A stretch of DNA of 64,000 bases from Proteiniphilum sp. X52 (GTDB lineage: Bacteria > Bacteroidota > Bacteroidia > Bacteroidales > Dysgonomonadaceae). Numbering within the stretch: position 1 is the first letter of the stretch; the number at the start of each line of letters is the position of its first letter. A model generated the notes under the pieces. It was not told the origin of the DNA. It searched no databases and was given only the letters and a program-made list of their open reading frames with translations. This document shows positions 18,015 to 27,329 of this stretch, in pieces. The stretch is taken from NCBI RefSeq assembly GCF_003712195.1, contig NZ_RDSD01000015.1, forward strand, positions 1 through 64,000, written 5' to 3'. The translations under genes were made by a program, and so were the position numbers.

Positions 18015-20270
18015 ATGTTAAAAGAATCACTACACAACATCTTAATCCGCGACATGTGTCAAACCGGGCAGTTATCCACCCGGGCGGCCAATTGTTGTTC
18101 AATGGCAGGTTTAATCACTCTTTACGATGTAGTTTCTTATTTCGAAATGGGTCGCTCTTTTTTGCTGCTAAAAAATTCCGGCCGCAAGACATCGGGTGAG
18201 TTGGAAATGTTATGCAAAGAAACGCTTTCGCGGCTCGAGGAACCAAAAGAAGAAACCCCGGAAATTGACAGAGAAACAGAAGTGAAGGATTTGCTCGAGA
18301 ATGATTTTTACCGCTCCATCAATGAAAGACTTATTTCACCCACTGAATTGTTAGATTATTTGTCTCCTTTACAAAAAAAAATATTGGAAAAGGAATATGA
18401 TAAACTTGTCTCATCTTGTTCTGACCGCACCGCCAGATGGTTAAGAATGGTCGATTTTAACGATTTTGTAAATAATTATCTCATCGAAGAAAACAACGCC
18501 CTCATGAAAATCAGGAATTTAGGGAAGAAAGCGTTCCCGGAGCTGGTGGGTTTTAAAGAGACGTTCAAAAAAGTATTATTCCGCATCACACATTCACCGG
18601 AGGAAGATTTTCCGAGGGAGAAGCTGATATTGGAAAAAGGCAAATGGTTTGAGGAAGATTTTGTATATGATTACTATGTGCGACAGGGACACGTCCCCAT
18701 GTTTTGGATACTTGAAAAGGAGCTCAGGTCGGACCACAGCAGGAAAATGGATATTCTCCTCAATACATATCCGATATTTGAAGGATATCGATTCCTGACG
18801 TATAAGGAATTACGAGAAAAATACAACCTGTCTGCCCAACGGATCTATCAAATCAAGAATAAAACATTCAAGCATTTCTTTTCAGCAGAAAATCCCCTTT
18901 TGACAAACAGGAAGGAGGAATGGGCCTTTTATAAAAACTTAATCGGTGATGAAGAGGTCTTATGGCAAGACGATGATCGCATCTCCACCCTCATAGAACA
19001 AGAGAATATTCACTTTACCCGAGGGTTTGTCTTACAGGTGCTTTCCCTACTTACCGATACCACCCATATGCTACTGGGCGGCTTAGACTCCCCGCCGGGA
19101 AAGAATATAATGAGAAAAAACAGTGTGTTGATTCCAATTGACCCGGCTTTCGCTTTCAATTTTAATAGATTCATCTCGGATGTCAGATATTTAATTTCCA
19201 TCAATCAGGCAAGAATTCTCTCAGACTTCGAATCTTATATATTGCGCTCCCCGGGATGGCTAAAATATAAGGAGGAAATACTGGAAGGTGTGATAAAGGT
19301 CGCGTCCGAAATCCTTGAGCATGAGTTCGGCCTTGCGACCGTCTCGGGAAAAGTCATCACCCCACCCCCTCCTGTTCTTCCCAAACATCCTTCCGATGTG
19401 ATATATGAAATATTGAAACAGCAAGGGACACCCATGCACATAGATGATCTATTCACAGAATTCAAAAAGATACTCCCGGGACATAAGTATACCTCCTCCA
19501 AACAACTTCGGCCTCTTTTATACCAACATGATCTAATAACCCACAAAGGCCGAAAAAGCATGTATATGCTAAAAGAATGGAAACATATCAAGTCGGGCAC
19601 CATCAGGGAAACTATCATTGAATTTTTAAACGGGCATGATCGTCCGCGTGCGGTCAGGGAAATAACAAATCACGTTTTGCAATATTTTCCCGAGACAAAT
19701 ATCAACAGCATCCGCACCTCGATGATCAAAGACTCAAAGAAACGTTTCAAGCAATATAAGAACGGGTGTTTCGGTTTAAGCGATAAGACCTATCCGGACA
19801 AGACGGGCGACCCGGCGACGCTTGGTATTTCCAACAACCCATTTGACGAGAGGCTGTCTGACTTGGAAAAATTCATCTCACAGCACTGGCATTTCCCTTT
19901 TTCCGTTTCAACCGACCAGAATGAGATGTCGTTGTATCGGTGGTGGAGGTTACAATGCGTTCATTTTGACAAACTGACACAAGGGCAAAAAACTGAGGTA
20001 GAGAGGATAAAAAATCAATACGCGGGTCTTGACACGGAAAAAAAGGTCTATGAGTGGAACAACCGGTACAATATCCTCATTGGCTTTCTTCTTACTAATC
20101 AACGCATGCCGTCCCCGGATAGCCGGGGGCTGGAAAAATTACTGCACGAATGGTACCTCAGGGCAACAAGCGATTTCAACAGGAAGAACGGTTTAAGCGA
20201 TGAACAAAGAAGAAAATACATGGACATTGAAAAGATGGCGAAAATAGAATATTCGTCCCCCTCTTCATAA
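18015..20270 (+). CDS. Large multi-HTH protein with RNAP alpha-CTD-like and sigma-4-like modules
   Basis: A 751-residue soluble protein with no signal peptide. By eye it reads as a chain of nucleic-acid-binding modules. Residues 17-70 resemble the RNA polymerase alpha C-terminal domain (LSTRAANCC, then LKNSGRKTSGELE). Residues about 155-180 repeat the helix-hairpin-helix motif (ALMKIRNLGKKAFPEL). Residues 258-290 look like a sigma region 4 helix-turn-helix (TYKELREKYNLSAQRIYQIK). After a proline linker (450-455) come two winged-helix, HARE-HTH-like units (459-521 and 528-590). The C-terminus has two units resembling helicase-associated domains (LEKFISQHWHFPF ... LYRWWRLQC, and EWNNRYNILIGFLLTNQRMP). 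A role in transcription or DNA transactions is inferred. It converges on an S1-domain gene, with stops 6 bp apart. Confidence 0.75.
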   Translation: MLKESLHNILIRDMCQTGQLSTRAANCCSMAGLITLYDVVSYFEMGRSFLLLKNSGRKTSGELEMLCKETLSRLEEPKEETPEIDRETEVKDLLENDFYRSINERLISPTELLDYLSPLQKKILEKEYDKLVSSCSDRTARWLRMVDFNDFVNNYLIEENNALMKIRNLGKKAFPELVGFKETFKKVLFRITHSPEEDFPREKLILEKGKWFEEDFVYDYYVRQGHVPMFWILEKELRSDHSRKMDILLNTYPIFEGYRFLTYKELREKYNLSAQRIYQIKNKTFKHFFSAENPLLTNRKEEWAFYKNLIGDEEVLWQDDDRISTLIEQENIHFTRGFVLQVLSLLTDTTHMLLGGLDSPPGKNIMRKNSVLIPIDPAFAFNFNRFISDVRYLISINQARILSDFESYILRSPGWLKYKEEILEGVIKVASEILEHEFGLATVSGKVITPPPPVLPKHPSDVIYEILKQQGTPMHIDDLFTEFKKILPGHKYTSSKQLRPLLYQHDLITHKGRKSMYMLKEWKHIKSGTIRETIIEFLNGHDRPRAVREITNHVLQYFPETNINSIRTSMIKDSKKRFKQYKNGCFGLSDKTYPDKTGDPATLGISNNPFDERLSDLEKFISQHWHFPFSVSTDQNEMSLYRWWRLQCVHFDKLTQGQKTEVERIKNQYAGLDTEKKVYEWNNRYNILIGFLLTNQRMPSPDSRGLEKLLHEWYLRATSDFNRKNGLSDEQRRKYMDIEKMAKIEYSSPSS

Positions 20271-20276
20271 ATTGTG

Positions 20277-21257
20277 TCATTTATCCCGGGAAGCATCTAT
20301 TTTTTCTTTGATATCCTCCAGAATTATTATGGAACGTTCGTCGAGCATCTCCGCCATGGGATATCTCCGGACAGGAACCTTCTCCGGCAAATTCATATTC
20401 ACCAGCCATTTCAGCACCAGGGTGCACTTTCTGTCGTCACACCCCACCACCACACAGGGAATGGAGTCGCTGTCCGATAAAGCATTTTTGGCCCGACGGA
20501 CCGCTTTGCGATGGGAGGGATACATTTCCTTGTTGATGAGAAGCATGCCTTTATACTTGTCCAGGACAAGGAACTCCTGTTTCTGAGTCTCCTCATTCCT
20601 GGCCACCTTCACCCATGTGGTTTGCCCGACCATTTTTTGCGGAATTCCCAGGGCCCAGTCCACATCAGTCTCATTTTGGGAGAGCTCTATGTGCCCGTCC
20701 TCACTCTCTCCCAGATAGATCACCTGCACGGTAGTGCCGCCCTCCATATCGTCTAAAGAGACCGAACCCTCCAGTTTGGTTTTGTGCAGCAAACCCACGA
20801 TAGATCCGTGTCTCCAATTGAAATGGTAACCGATATCTATGAACAGCCCATATTCCCTTTTATGGATGATCAAGCCCTTGTAAAGCCCCCCTATGGCCAG
20901 TTCCGCCTGTTTGAATTGTGGCACGTCGCCGTCAAGGATAATGGAAAACCGCTCCCTGACGATGCGGTGGATCTTACAATAGAACTTTTTCCCGATCAGG
21001 CTGGGGGCAACATGGAGCCACGCACTCCTGTCAAAATACCTCCATGGCATATGATTGAAAGAAATATACGCATATAATCCTTTTACCTTGGCTAAAAATC
21101 CATATATCTTCACATCCACAACCTTGAACGGAAGGGTATCCGAATGTTGCCTGTGCATTTCAAGTTCATGGAGACGCTCCGATTTCCAATCTTTCTTATT
21201 GCTCTTACCGGGAATCTTTAATTTGTTTTTTATTTCATTGGTGATCGTCCGAAGCAT
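20277..21257 (-). CDS. S1-domain RNA-binding protein
   Basis: A 326-residue protein with a basic N-terminus (KNKLKIPGKSNKKDWKSER) and S1/OB-fold features. A first, degenerate unit spans about residues 42-90 (PFKVVDVKIYGFLAKVKG). A clearer S1 unit spans about 118-185: IGGLYKGLIIHKREYGLFID, GSIVGLLHKTKL, then VQVIYLGESEDGHIELSQNE. The C-terminal third has a further beta-rich part (TTWVKVARNEETQKQEFLVL) of unknown type. No membrane segment. The gene converges on the multi-HTH gene at 18015. Binding to RNA is expected of S1 folds; the target is unknown. Confidence 0.8.
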   Translation of the reverse strand: MLRTITNEIKNKLKIPGKSNKKDWKSERLHELEMHRQHSDTLPFKVVDVKIYGFLAKVKGLYAYISFNHMPWRYFDRSAWLHVAPSLIGKKFYCKIHRIVRERFSIILDGDVPQFKQAELAIGGLYKGLIIHKREYGLFIDIGYHFNWRHGSIVGLLHKTKLEGSVSLDDMEGGTTVQVIYLGESEDGHIELSQNETDVDWALGIPQKMVGQTTWVKVARNEETQKQEFLVLDKYKGMLLINKEMYPSHRKAVRRAKNALSDSDSIPCVVVGCDDRKCTLVLKWLVNMNLPEKVPVRRYPMAEMLDERSIIILEDIKEKIDASRDK

Positions 21258-21308
21258 TATTCATCGCCATTTCAGGAATATTTTCCCCGTATCTTCGACT
21301 TATTGTAA

Positions 21309-21340
21309 CAAAGCTATGCAAAAAAAATCAGACATCCAAA
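21309..21340 (-). promoter_or_regulatory. Candidate promoter of the S1-domain gene
   Basis: Reading the minus strand, TTTG (21340-21337) is followed after 20 bases by TAGCTTTG (21316-21309), a full match to the Bacteroidota consensus (-33 TTTG, -7 TAnnTTTG) at correct spacing, about 50 bp before the start codon at 21257. Confidence 0.6.
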
Positions 21341-21431
21341 TCCATATAGGTTGTCGCCCTTTTCGGATTTCACTTGAACTATCCCGCTGCGAAAAATGGC
21401 AGAATAAAGCCCACCACAACCAAATTTACTT

Positions 21432-21439
21432 TAACTTTG
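21432..21439 (+). promoter_or_regulatory. Candidate -7 box of the PgpH-like gene
   Basis: TAACTTTG matches the Bacteroidota -7 consensus TAnnTTTG and lies about 115 bp before the preferred start codon. No TTTG is present at the expected upstream distance, so this is a weak call. Confidence 0.35.
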
Positions 21440-21554
21440 CCGTGACGGATAAATGGCTATGTTTTTTTCACAACATAGATGCCATCTAAAAATAAGAACA
21501 ATCCATTGATATCGGATGTTTTATGAAAATAGAAACACCATAGATACAAAGACT

Positions 21555-23618
21555 ATGCAAACGAAAAAAAAGAGAATAAGAATCAAGACAAAAGTATTCG
21601 TCCCGTTGGTCTTTATTATCGCCGTACTTTTTACCACCTATTTTTTCCCGCGTCAGGGAAGCTTCAAGTATAACTTCAACGAGGGCAGGCCGTGGCAATA
21701 CGGGCTGCTCACCGCGCCGTTCGATTTCCCCGTGTATAAACCTGCCGCGCAACTGAAGGCGGAGCAGGACAGTATCCTGGAATTTTATGAGCCTTATTTC
21801 CTGATTGACGAGGAGATCCGGAAGAACGCTCTCGCCGAATTCGACGCGGATGCCAACCTGAAAGCCAGGGTCGCCGAATTGGCTCCCGAATATAAACTTT
21901 ATATTCGAAATAAATTAAATGAGGTGTATGATAACGGCATTATGCGTTCGGAAGATTATGACCGGATATACAAATCACACACGCAGGCATTGCGGATAAA
22001 AAAAGGCAATGTGGCCGAGTCCAGAAAAGTGGAAAAATTCTTTACTATCCGTTCCGCTTATGAGAAAGTGCTCAATGATACCCCATCAAGCATCGACGCG
22101 GGTATCCTCAAAACCGCCAATATCAATGAATATATCCGGGAAAACGTGTTGTATGACGCGGCCACATCGGAAAAGGCCCAAAACGAATTCATCCAGCAGG
22201 TCGACATAAGCCATGGCTTGGTCCAAAGGGGGCAACGTATCATTGACCAGGGCGAGATCGTCGACTCACAGACATACAACATACTCTCCTCCCTGAAACG
22301 GGTAACGGAGGAGCGAAACGGGGGCACCACCCGGAACAACTGGGTGTTGCTGGGCCAGTTCCTCCTCATCCTGTTCATGTTCGCCTCGTTTTACACCTAT
22401 CTCCTCTATTTCCGCCCGGCAGAATACCGGAACCGGAAACACGTGCTTTTCATGGTGCTGCAGATCGTCTTCTTCATACTGCTTACGGCCATTACGGTAA
22501 GGCTTGAACTTTTCAGCATCTACATCATCCCTTACGCCATCGTCACCATTCTTATCCGCACCTTCATTGACTCACGCACGGCATTATTCGCCAGCCTCAC
22601 CACCATCCTTGTGAGTTCGCTTATGGTGCCGTTCCCTTTCGAATTCATCATCATCCAGATCTCGGTAGCCATGGTGTCCATCTTCATGCTGAAAGAGTTG
22701 ACGGAACGTTCGCAACTGATCAAAAGCTCGTTCTTTATCCTGCTCACCTATATCTTGGTTTATATCGGATTGGAATTGTATCAGGAAGGAAATGTGAAAG
22801 AGATCCACTGGGTGGTACTGGTCTATTTCCTTATCAACTTCATCTTCATCATGTTCTCCTACTCGCTGGTTTACGTGGTGGAGAAGTCGTTCGGTTTTAT
22901 TTCGGGCGTCTCATTGGTGGAACTCTCCAACATCAACAAACCCTTACTGAAAGAACTCTCGGAAAAGGCGCCGGGCACCTTCCAGCACTCACTCCAGGTG
23001 TCCAACCTGGCAATGGCCGCAGCCGCGAAACTGGGGGCGAACGCGTCGCTGATGAGAACCGGAGCGCTATACCACGACATAGGGAAGATGACGAACCCTG
23101 CTTTTTTCACCGAGAACCAGACCCCCGGGATGAACCCGCACGCGGGGCTCCCTCCCGAAGAGAGCGCCCGCATTATCATCAACCACGTGAAAGACGGGGT
23201 GAAGATCGCCCAGAAACACAACCTCCCCCGGCAAATAGTGGAATTCATCGAGACGCACCACGGCACAAGCGTGCCAAGGTATTTTTATATCTCCTGGAAA
23301 AATGCCAACCCCGGCAAAGAGGCCAACGAGGCGGATTTCCGTTATCCGGGACCCAACCCTTTCTCGAAAGAGACTGCCATTATGATGATGGCCGACGCGG
23401 TGGAGGCCTCATCGCGCAGCCTGCCTGAATATACGGAGGAGTCACTCCGGAACCTGGTCGACAAAATTATAGACGGACAACTGGCTGAGGGTCATTTCAA
23501 ATCGGCTCCCATCACTTTCAAAGACATACAGACGGCGAAAGATGTTTTCGTGGAAAAACTGGTCACGATATACCATTCACGAATTGCCTATCCCGAACTG
23601 AAACGGCCGGAAAACTAA
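21555..23618 (+). CDS. PgpH-type 7TM-HD phosphodiesterase (cyclic di-AMP class)
   Basis: A 687-residue membrane protein with the PgpH layout. After a basic start comes one membrane segment (FVPLVFIIAVLFTTYFFP), then an extracytoplasmic 7TMR-HDED region that includes the inverted sensor-like part before LVQRGQRIIDQGEIVD, then about seven membrane helices beginning with WVLLGQFLLILFMFASFY. The cytoplasmic HD domain carries HSLQVSNLAMAA, the metal-binding pair in YHDIGKM (His507-Asp508) and IETHHGTSVPRYFY. Family members hydrolyse cyclic di-AMP. I prefer the ATG at 21555 (MQTKKKRIRIK), as homologues start just before the first helix; the ATG at 21516 would add 13 residues. Confidence 0.9.
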   Translation: MQTKKKRIRIKTKVFVPLVFIIAVLFTTYFFPRQGSFKYNFNEGRPWQYGLLTAPFDFPVYKPAAQLKAEQDSILEFYEPYFLIDEEIRKNALAEFDADANLKARVAELAPEYKLYIRNKLNEVYDNGIMRSEDYDRIYKSHTQALRIKKGNVAESRKVEKFFTIRSAYEKVLNDTPSSIDAGILKTANINEYIRENVLYDAATSEKAQNEFIQQVDISHGLVQRGQRIIDQGEIVDSQTYNILSSLKRVTEERNGGTTRNNWVLLGQFLLILFMFASFYTYLLYFRPAEYRNRKHVLFMVLQIVFFILLTAITVRLELFSIYIIPYAIVTILIRTFIDSRTALFASLTTILVSSLMVPFPFEFIIIQISVAMVSIFMLKELTERSQLIKSSFFILLTYILVYIGLELYQEGNVKEIHWVVLVYFLINFIFIMFSYSLVYVVEKSFGFISGVSLVELSNINKPLLKELSEKAPGTFQHSLQVSNLAMAAAAKLGANASLMRTGALYHDIGKMTNPAFFTENQTPGMNPHAGLPPEESARIIINHVKDGVKIAQKHNLPRQIVEFIETHHGTSVPRYFYISWKNANPGKEANEADFRYPGPNPFSKETAIMMMADAVEASSRSLPEYTEESLRNLVDKIIDGQLAEGHFKSAPITFKDIQTAKDVFVEKLVTIYHSRIAYPELKRPEN

Positions 23619-23624
23619 TCAGAG

Positions 23625-25145
23625 TTACTCCCATTCGATGGTGGCGGGGGGCTTCGATGAAATATCGTACACAACGCGGTTGACCCCTTTCACCTTGTTG
23701 ATGATTTCATTCGACACTTTCGCCAGAAATTCGTAAGGCAGATGTGCCCAATCGGCCGTCATGGCATCTGTCGATGTCACGGCCCGCAATGCGACCGTGT
23801 TTTCATAGGTGCGCTCATCCCCCATCACACCGACCGACCGCACCGGCAACAAAATAGCTCCCGCCTGCCACACCTTATCATACAATCCGGCCGAGCGGAG
23901 ATTTGATATGAATATATCGTCGGCGTCCTGCGCCATACGCACCTTTTCAGGGGTAATGTCTCCCAGGATACGAATGCCCAACCCCGGCCCGGGAAACGGA
24001 TGGCGATGGATCAGGTGAGGTTGCATGCCCAGCTCCAACCCTATCTTGCGCACTTCATCCTTGAACAAAAGCTTCAATGGCTCACACAATTTCAGGTGCA
24101 TCTTCTCCGGTAATCCCCCCACGTTATGGTGGCTTTTAATGGTAACACCGGTAATGGAGAGCGACTCGATGATGTCGGGATAGATGGTACCCTGTGCCAG
24201 CCATTTGATATCTTCCAGTTTATGGGCTTCCCTATCAAACACATCGATAAATCCTTTCCCTATGATCTTGCGTTTACGCTCCGGGTCAGTCACGCCCTCC
24301 AGTTCTTTGTAGAAATAGGCTTTCGCATCTACTCCGATTACGTTCAGTCCCAGATGTTCGTAATTCTCCAACACGGTCTCGAACTCATTCTTACGCAACA
24401 GGCCGTGATCCACAAAAATACAAGTAAGATTCCTGCCAATGGCTTTGTTGAGCAACACTGCCGTGACCGACGAATCCACACCTCCCGAAAGGGCAAGGAT
24501 CACTTTGTCGTCACCCAACCGCGCTTTTAATTCCTGCACGGTGGTCTCAATGAAGGAGGCGGGTGTCCAGTCCTTCTTCACGCCGCAAACAGCGAGAAAA
24601 TTATCCAAGATCTCCGTCCCGCGTTCCGTGTGAAACACCTCGGGATGAAACTGCACTCCCCAGGTTTTCTCATTATCCACCTTGTATGCGGCCAAAGCGA
24701 CGTCATCGGTCGAGGCAATCACCCGGAAACCCTCCGGCATGTGAACAATCGTATCGCCGTGTGACATCCACACCTGATTCTCCCGATTCATGGATCCCAG
24801 CAAAGGATCATTTTCATCAGTGACGCGCAAACGGGCACGCCCATACTCCCGGCTATCGCTCTTCTCCACAACGCCTCCCGCCGATTGCGCCATTAACTGC
24901 GCACCGTAGCAAATACCCAATACGGGGTATCGGCCGCGAATCCCATTCAAATCGGTCTTGAAAGCTTCGGTGTCGTTCACCGAGAAAGGACTTCCGGAAA
25001 GGATCACTCCCTTTACCGATTCATCTCCGAAAGGGAATTTATTGTAAGGTACTATCTCGCAGTAGGTGTTCAATTCTCTCACGCGGCGACCTATCAGCTG
25101 CGTGGTTTGCGAACCGAAATCGAGAATGATAATTTTTTCGTGCAT
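23625..25145 (-). CDS. guaA: GMP synthase (glutamine-hydrolysing)
   Basis: A 506-residue enzyme that converts XMP to GMP. The N-terminal class I glutamine amidotransferase domain has the nucleophile in [12 protein letters not shown] (Cys79) and the catalytic His-Glu in GVQFHPEV. The ATP pyrophosphatase domain carries the P-loop [13 protein letters not shown], and the C-terminal dimerisation domain ends with the conserved [17 protein letters not shown]. Full length with all expected motifs. It converges on the PgpH-like gene, with stops 6 bp apart, leaving no room for a separate terminator. Confidence 0.98.
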   Translation of the reverse strand: MHEKIIILDFGSQTTQLIGRRVRELNTYCEIVPYNKFPFGDESVKGVILSGSPFSVNDTEAFKTDLNGIRGRYPVLGICYGAQLMAQSAGGVVEKSDSREYGRARLRVTDENDPLLGSMNRENQVWMSHGDTIVHMPEGFRVIASTDDVALAAYKVDNEKTWGVQFHPEVFHTERGTEILDNFLAVCGVKKDWTPASFIETTVQELKARLGDDKVILALSGGVDSSVTAVLLNKAIGRNLTCIFVDHGLLRKNEFETVLENYEHLGLNVIGVDAKAYFYKELEGVTDPERKRKIIGKGFIDVFDREAHKLEDIKWLAQGTIYPDIIESLSITGVTIKSHHNVGGLPEKMHLKLCEPLKLLFKDEVRKIGLELGMQPHLIHRHPFPGPGLGIRILGDITPEKVRMAQDADDIFISNLRSAGLYDKVWQAGAILLPVRSVGVMGDERTYENTVALRAVTSTDAMTADWAHLPYEFLAKVSNEIINKVKGVNRVVYDISSKPPATIEWE

Positions 25146-25165
25146 ATCGTATTACCGTGGGTTGG

Positions 25166-25184
25166 GACGCCTACAAACGGCGTC
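25166..25184 (-). promoter_or_regulatory. Small hairpin in the guaA leader
   Basis: GACGCC (25166-25171) pairs with GGCGTC (25179-25184) over a seven-base loop, within the predicted untranslated leader of guaA and about 20 bp before its start codon. It could influence translation. There is no recognised riboswitch fold around it. Confidence 0.3.
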
Positions 25185-25211
25185 GATTCAAAAAAAGAAG
25201 TTTTAAGAACG

Positions 25212-25245
25212 CAAAGATACGAAAAGACCCCGGAAAAATGGCAAA
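25212..25245 (-). promoter_or_regulatory. Candidate promoter of guaA
   Basis: On the minus strand TTTG (25245-25242) precedes TATCTTTG (25219-25212) with 22 bases between them. The -7 box is a full match to TAnnTTTG; the spacing is slightly longer than usual. It lies about 70 bp before the guaA start. Confidence 0.5.
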
Positions 25246-25334
25246 ACTCGAATGAATTGAATGGTTGTTCGTGAGTGAGAGCAAAGAATTATAAATTATC
25301 TCGCTGAATATGGAGCAAAAATGAAACAAATTAT

Positions 25335-25342
25335 TATCTTTG
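25335..25342 (+). promoter_or_regulatory. Candidate -7 box of the TPR/propeller-nfeD-floA cluster
   Basis: TATCTTTG, a full match to TAnnTTTG, lies 22 bp before the ATG at 25364. No good -33 element is seen. It would drive the TPR/propeller gene and probably the nfeD and floA genes behind it. Confidence 0.45.
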
Positions 25343-25363
25343 AAGATTAGTTTGTAACGCTGT

Positions 25364-26788
25364 ATGAAACGAAACAACTTTTTTTCTGTCTGTATATTGA
25401 TGTTTTTTTGCTTTTGCGCAAAAGCGCAAACCCTTGACGATGCCAAGAGCTGGTATCTGGAAGGCCGTTATGCCGAAGCGTTACCCGTTTTTCAGACAGA
25501 ATATCTCAATAATCCCAACAATGCCTCCATCAATCAATGGCTGGGTGCAAGCCTCTATGAAACCGGAAGAATACTCGAAGCACAAAAGTACCTCGAATTT
25601 GCCTCGGGACGGAAAATTACCGATGCCTACATTTACCTGGGAGAACTTTACGCGAAGTTGTATCGTTTTGAAGATGCCGCGAAAGAGTTCGACAAATACC
25701 AACGGGCCAAACGCAGAGACAGCGAGGCGTTGGAAATACTGGATCGGAAACGGGCAAATGCGGAAAGGCTGCAAAGAGCGGTCAACCGCACGGAAGACCT
25801 GCAGATCATCGACAGTCTGGTGATTGTGAAGTCGGATTTTCTGTCGGCTTACAACCTGAGCGCCTCATCAGGTTCAATAATGCCTGTACAGGCATTCTTT
25901 TCCGGCCGGTCGATGACGGATGAAACACTCTTTATGAATGAGCGACGCGACAAGATATACTATTCGGAAGGTGATGCGGCAACCGGCACCGATCTCTATA
26001 CGATGGACAAATTGCTCGACACCTTCGGAAATGAGAAGAGATTGCCGGGAACCATCAACAAAGAGGGCAGCCAGGCATTTCCATTCGTTTTGAGTGACGG
26101 GATGACGCTCTATTTTGCCTCTACGGATGAATCTTCCTTCGGCGGATATGACCTGTTCGTCACCCGCTACAATCTCGCCTCGGACTCCTACCTCAATCCC
26201 AACCAGTTGAATATGCCCTTCAATTCGCCTTTTAACGATTACATGCTCGCGATTGATGAAGAGAAAGGCATCGGGTGGTTTGCGTCCGACCGGTTTCAAC
26301 CGGCCGACTCGGTATGTATCTATACCTTTATCCCGAACCCGCAGGTGCGACTGGTCGAAAGTGAGGATGCCGCTTATCTGGCACGGAGAGCGCGGATCTC
26401 TTCCATTGCCGACACATGGAAGGAAGGCGCGGACTATGGACCGCTTCGCTCACTGGCACAGCAAAAGAGAGTCTCAAGGGAAGAAACGGCAGGCGATTTC
26501 ACATTTGTGATCAATGACCGGACCACTTACCATACCCTGTCGGATTTCAGGAATGACCATGCCAGGTCGCTCTTTTCCCGGGCCTTGGCTGATGAAAAAC
26601 GGTTACAGGCACTCAATGAGGAACTCTCACAGAAAAGAGACCAGTATGCCGGTGGAGCAACAAACGGCCCTCTCGCAGCATCGATCCTCAGCCTGGAAAA
26701 AGAAAGTGAATCCATTTTCCGGGAAATTGAAAGACTCAAAATGCAAGCAAGAAATGAAGAAATACGCACTCAGTTTAATCAAAAGTAA
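25364..26788 (+). CDS. Secreted TPR and beta-propeller (PD40-like) protein
   Basis: A 474-residue protein with a signal peptide (NFFSVCILMFFCFCAKAQ). Residues about 22-135 form TPR-like helical pairs (AKSWYLEGRYAEALPVFQ, INQWLGASLYETGRILEAQ, AYIYLGELYAKLYRFEDAA). A central beta-propeller-like part has PD40/WD40-like phrases (SDGMTLYFASTDESSFGGYD, GWFASDR). The C-terminal about 100 residues are helical and probably coiled coil (EELSQKRDQYAGG ... ERLKMQARNEEIR). It is followed after 6 bp by nfeD and then floA, so a role at the envelope together with the flotillin system is suggested by context only. Confidence 0.75.
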   Translation: MKRNNFFSVCILMFFCFCAKAQTLDDAKSWYLEGRYAEALPVFQTEYLNNPNNASINQWLGASLYETGRILEAQKYLEFASGRKITDAYIYLGELYAKLYRFEDAAKEFDKYQRAKRRDSEALEILDRKRANAERLQRAVNRTEDLQIIDSLVIVKSDFLSAYNLSASSGSIMPVQAFFSGRSMTDETLFMNERRDKIYYSEGDAATGTDLYTMDKLLDTFGNEKRLPGTINKEGSQAFPFVLSDGMTLYFASTDESSFGGYDLFVTRYNLASDSYLNPNQLNMPFNSPFNDYMLAIDEEKGIGWFASDRFQPADSVCIYTFIPNPQVRLVESEDAAYLARRARISSIADTWKEGADYGPLRSLAQQKRVSREETAGDFTFVINDRTTYHTLSDFRNDHARSLFSRALADEKRLQALNEELSQKRDQYAGGATNGPLAASILSLEKESESIFREIERLKMQARNEEIRTQFNQK

Positions 26789-26794
26789 ACGTAT

Positions 26795-27283
26795 ATGACA
26801 TTCGATCTGATCATCATCCTCGCCGTGATCCTGCTGGGAATAGTGTTCATGCTCATTGAGATCTTCCTCCTCCCCGGGATCAGTATCGCAGGTATTGCCG
26901 GCGCTATTTTCCTGATAGGAGGGATAATATATGCCTATATCTTTCAGGGTAGCGCCATAGGGAATATCACACTCGCGGGAACAGCCGTGCTGCTTGGCGG
27001 AAGTTTTTTCTGGCTGCTCAAATCAAAGTCATTACGAAGGATCTCCTTAGACACAAACATCGAAGGGAAAGTGGATACCTCCTATTTGCAGAAAATTGGC
27101 GTGGGCGACAGTGGCGTGACGCTTTCCCGGTTGAATCCCATCGGGCAGGTATTGATCAACGATGTGGAAGTGGAAGGTAAATCATTCGACGGGGAGTTTC
27201 TTGACGAAGACATTGAAATAGAAGTGATAAAGGTGGAAACCTACAATGTGCTGGTAAAGAAAAAAGAGGCTGTTTTACCCTGA
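26795..27283 (+). CDS. NfeD-family membrane protein
   Basis: A 162-residue short-form NfeD. Two or three membrane helices occupy the first 80 residues (FDLIIILAVILLGIVFMLIE; GISIAGIAGAIFLIGGIIY; TLAGTAVLLGGSFFWLLKS). An OB-fold follows with the family features GDSGVTLSRLNPIGQVLIND and FLDEDIEIEVIKVETYNVLV. NfeD proteins accompany flotillin-like proteins and are thought to help form ordered membrane domains. It lies 6 bp after the TPR/propeller gene and 46 bp before floA. The serine-protease domain of long NfeD proteins is absent, as is usual for this form. Confidence 0.93.
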   Translation: MTFDLIIILAVILLGIVFMLIEIFLLPGISIAGIAGAIFLIGGIIYAYIFQGSAIGNITLAGTAVLLGGSFFWLLKSKSLRRISLDTNIEGKVDTSYLQKIGVGDSGVTLSRLNPIGQVLINDVEVEGKSFDGEFLDEDIEIEVIKVETYNVLVKKKEAVLP

Positions 27284-27329
27284 GAGTAGACAAAAATAAT
27301 TTAATATAAAACATCAAAACAAATTTATT

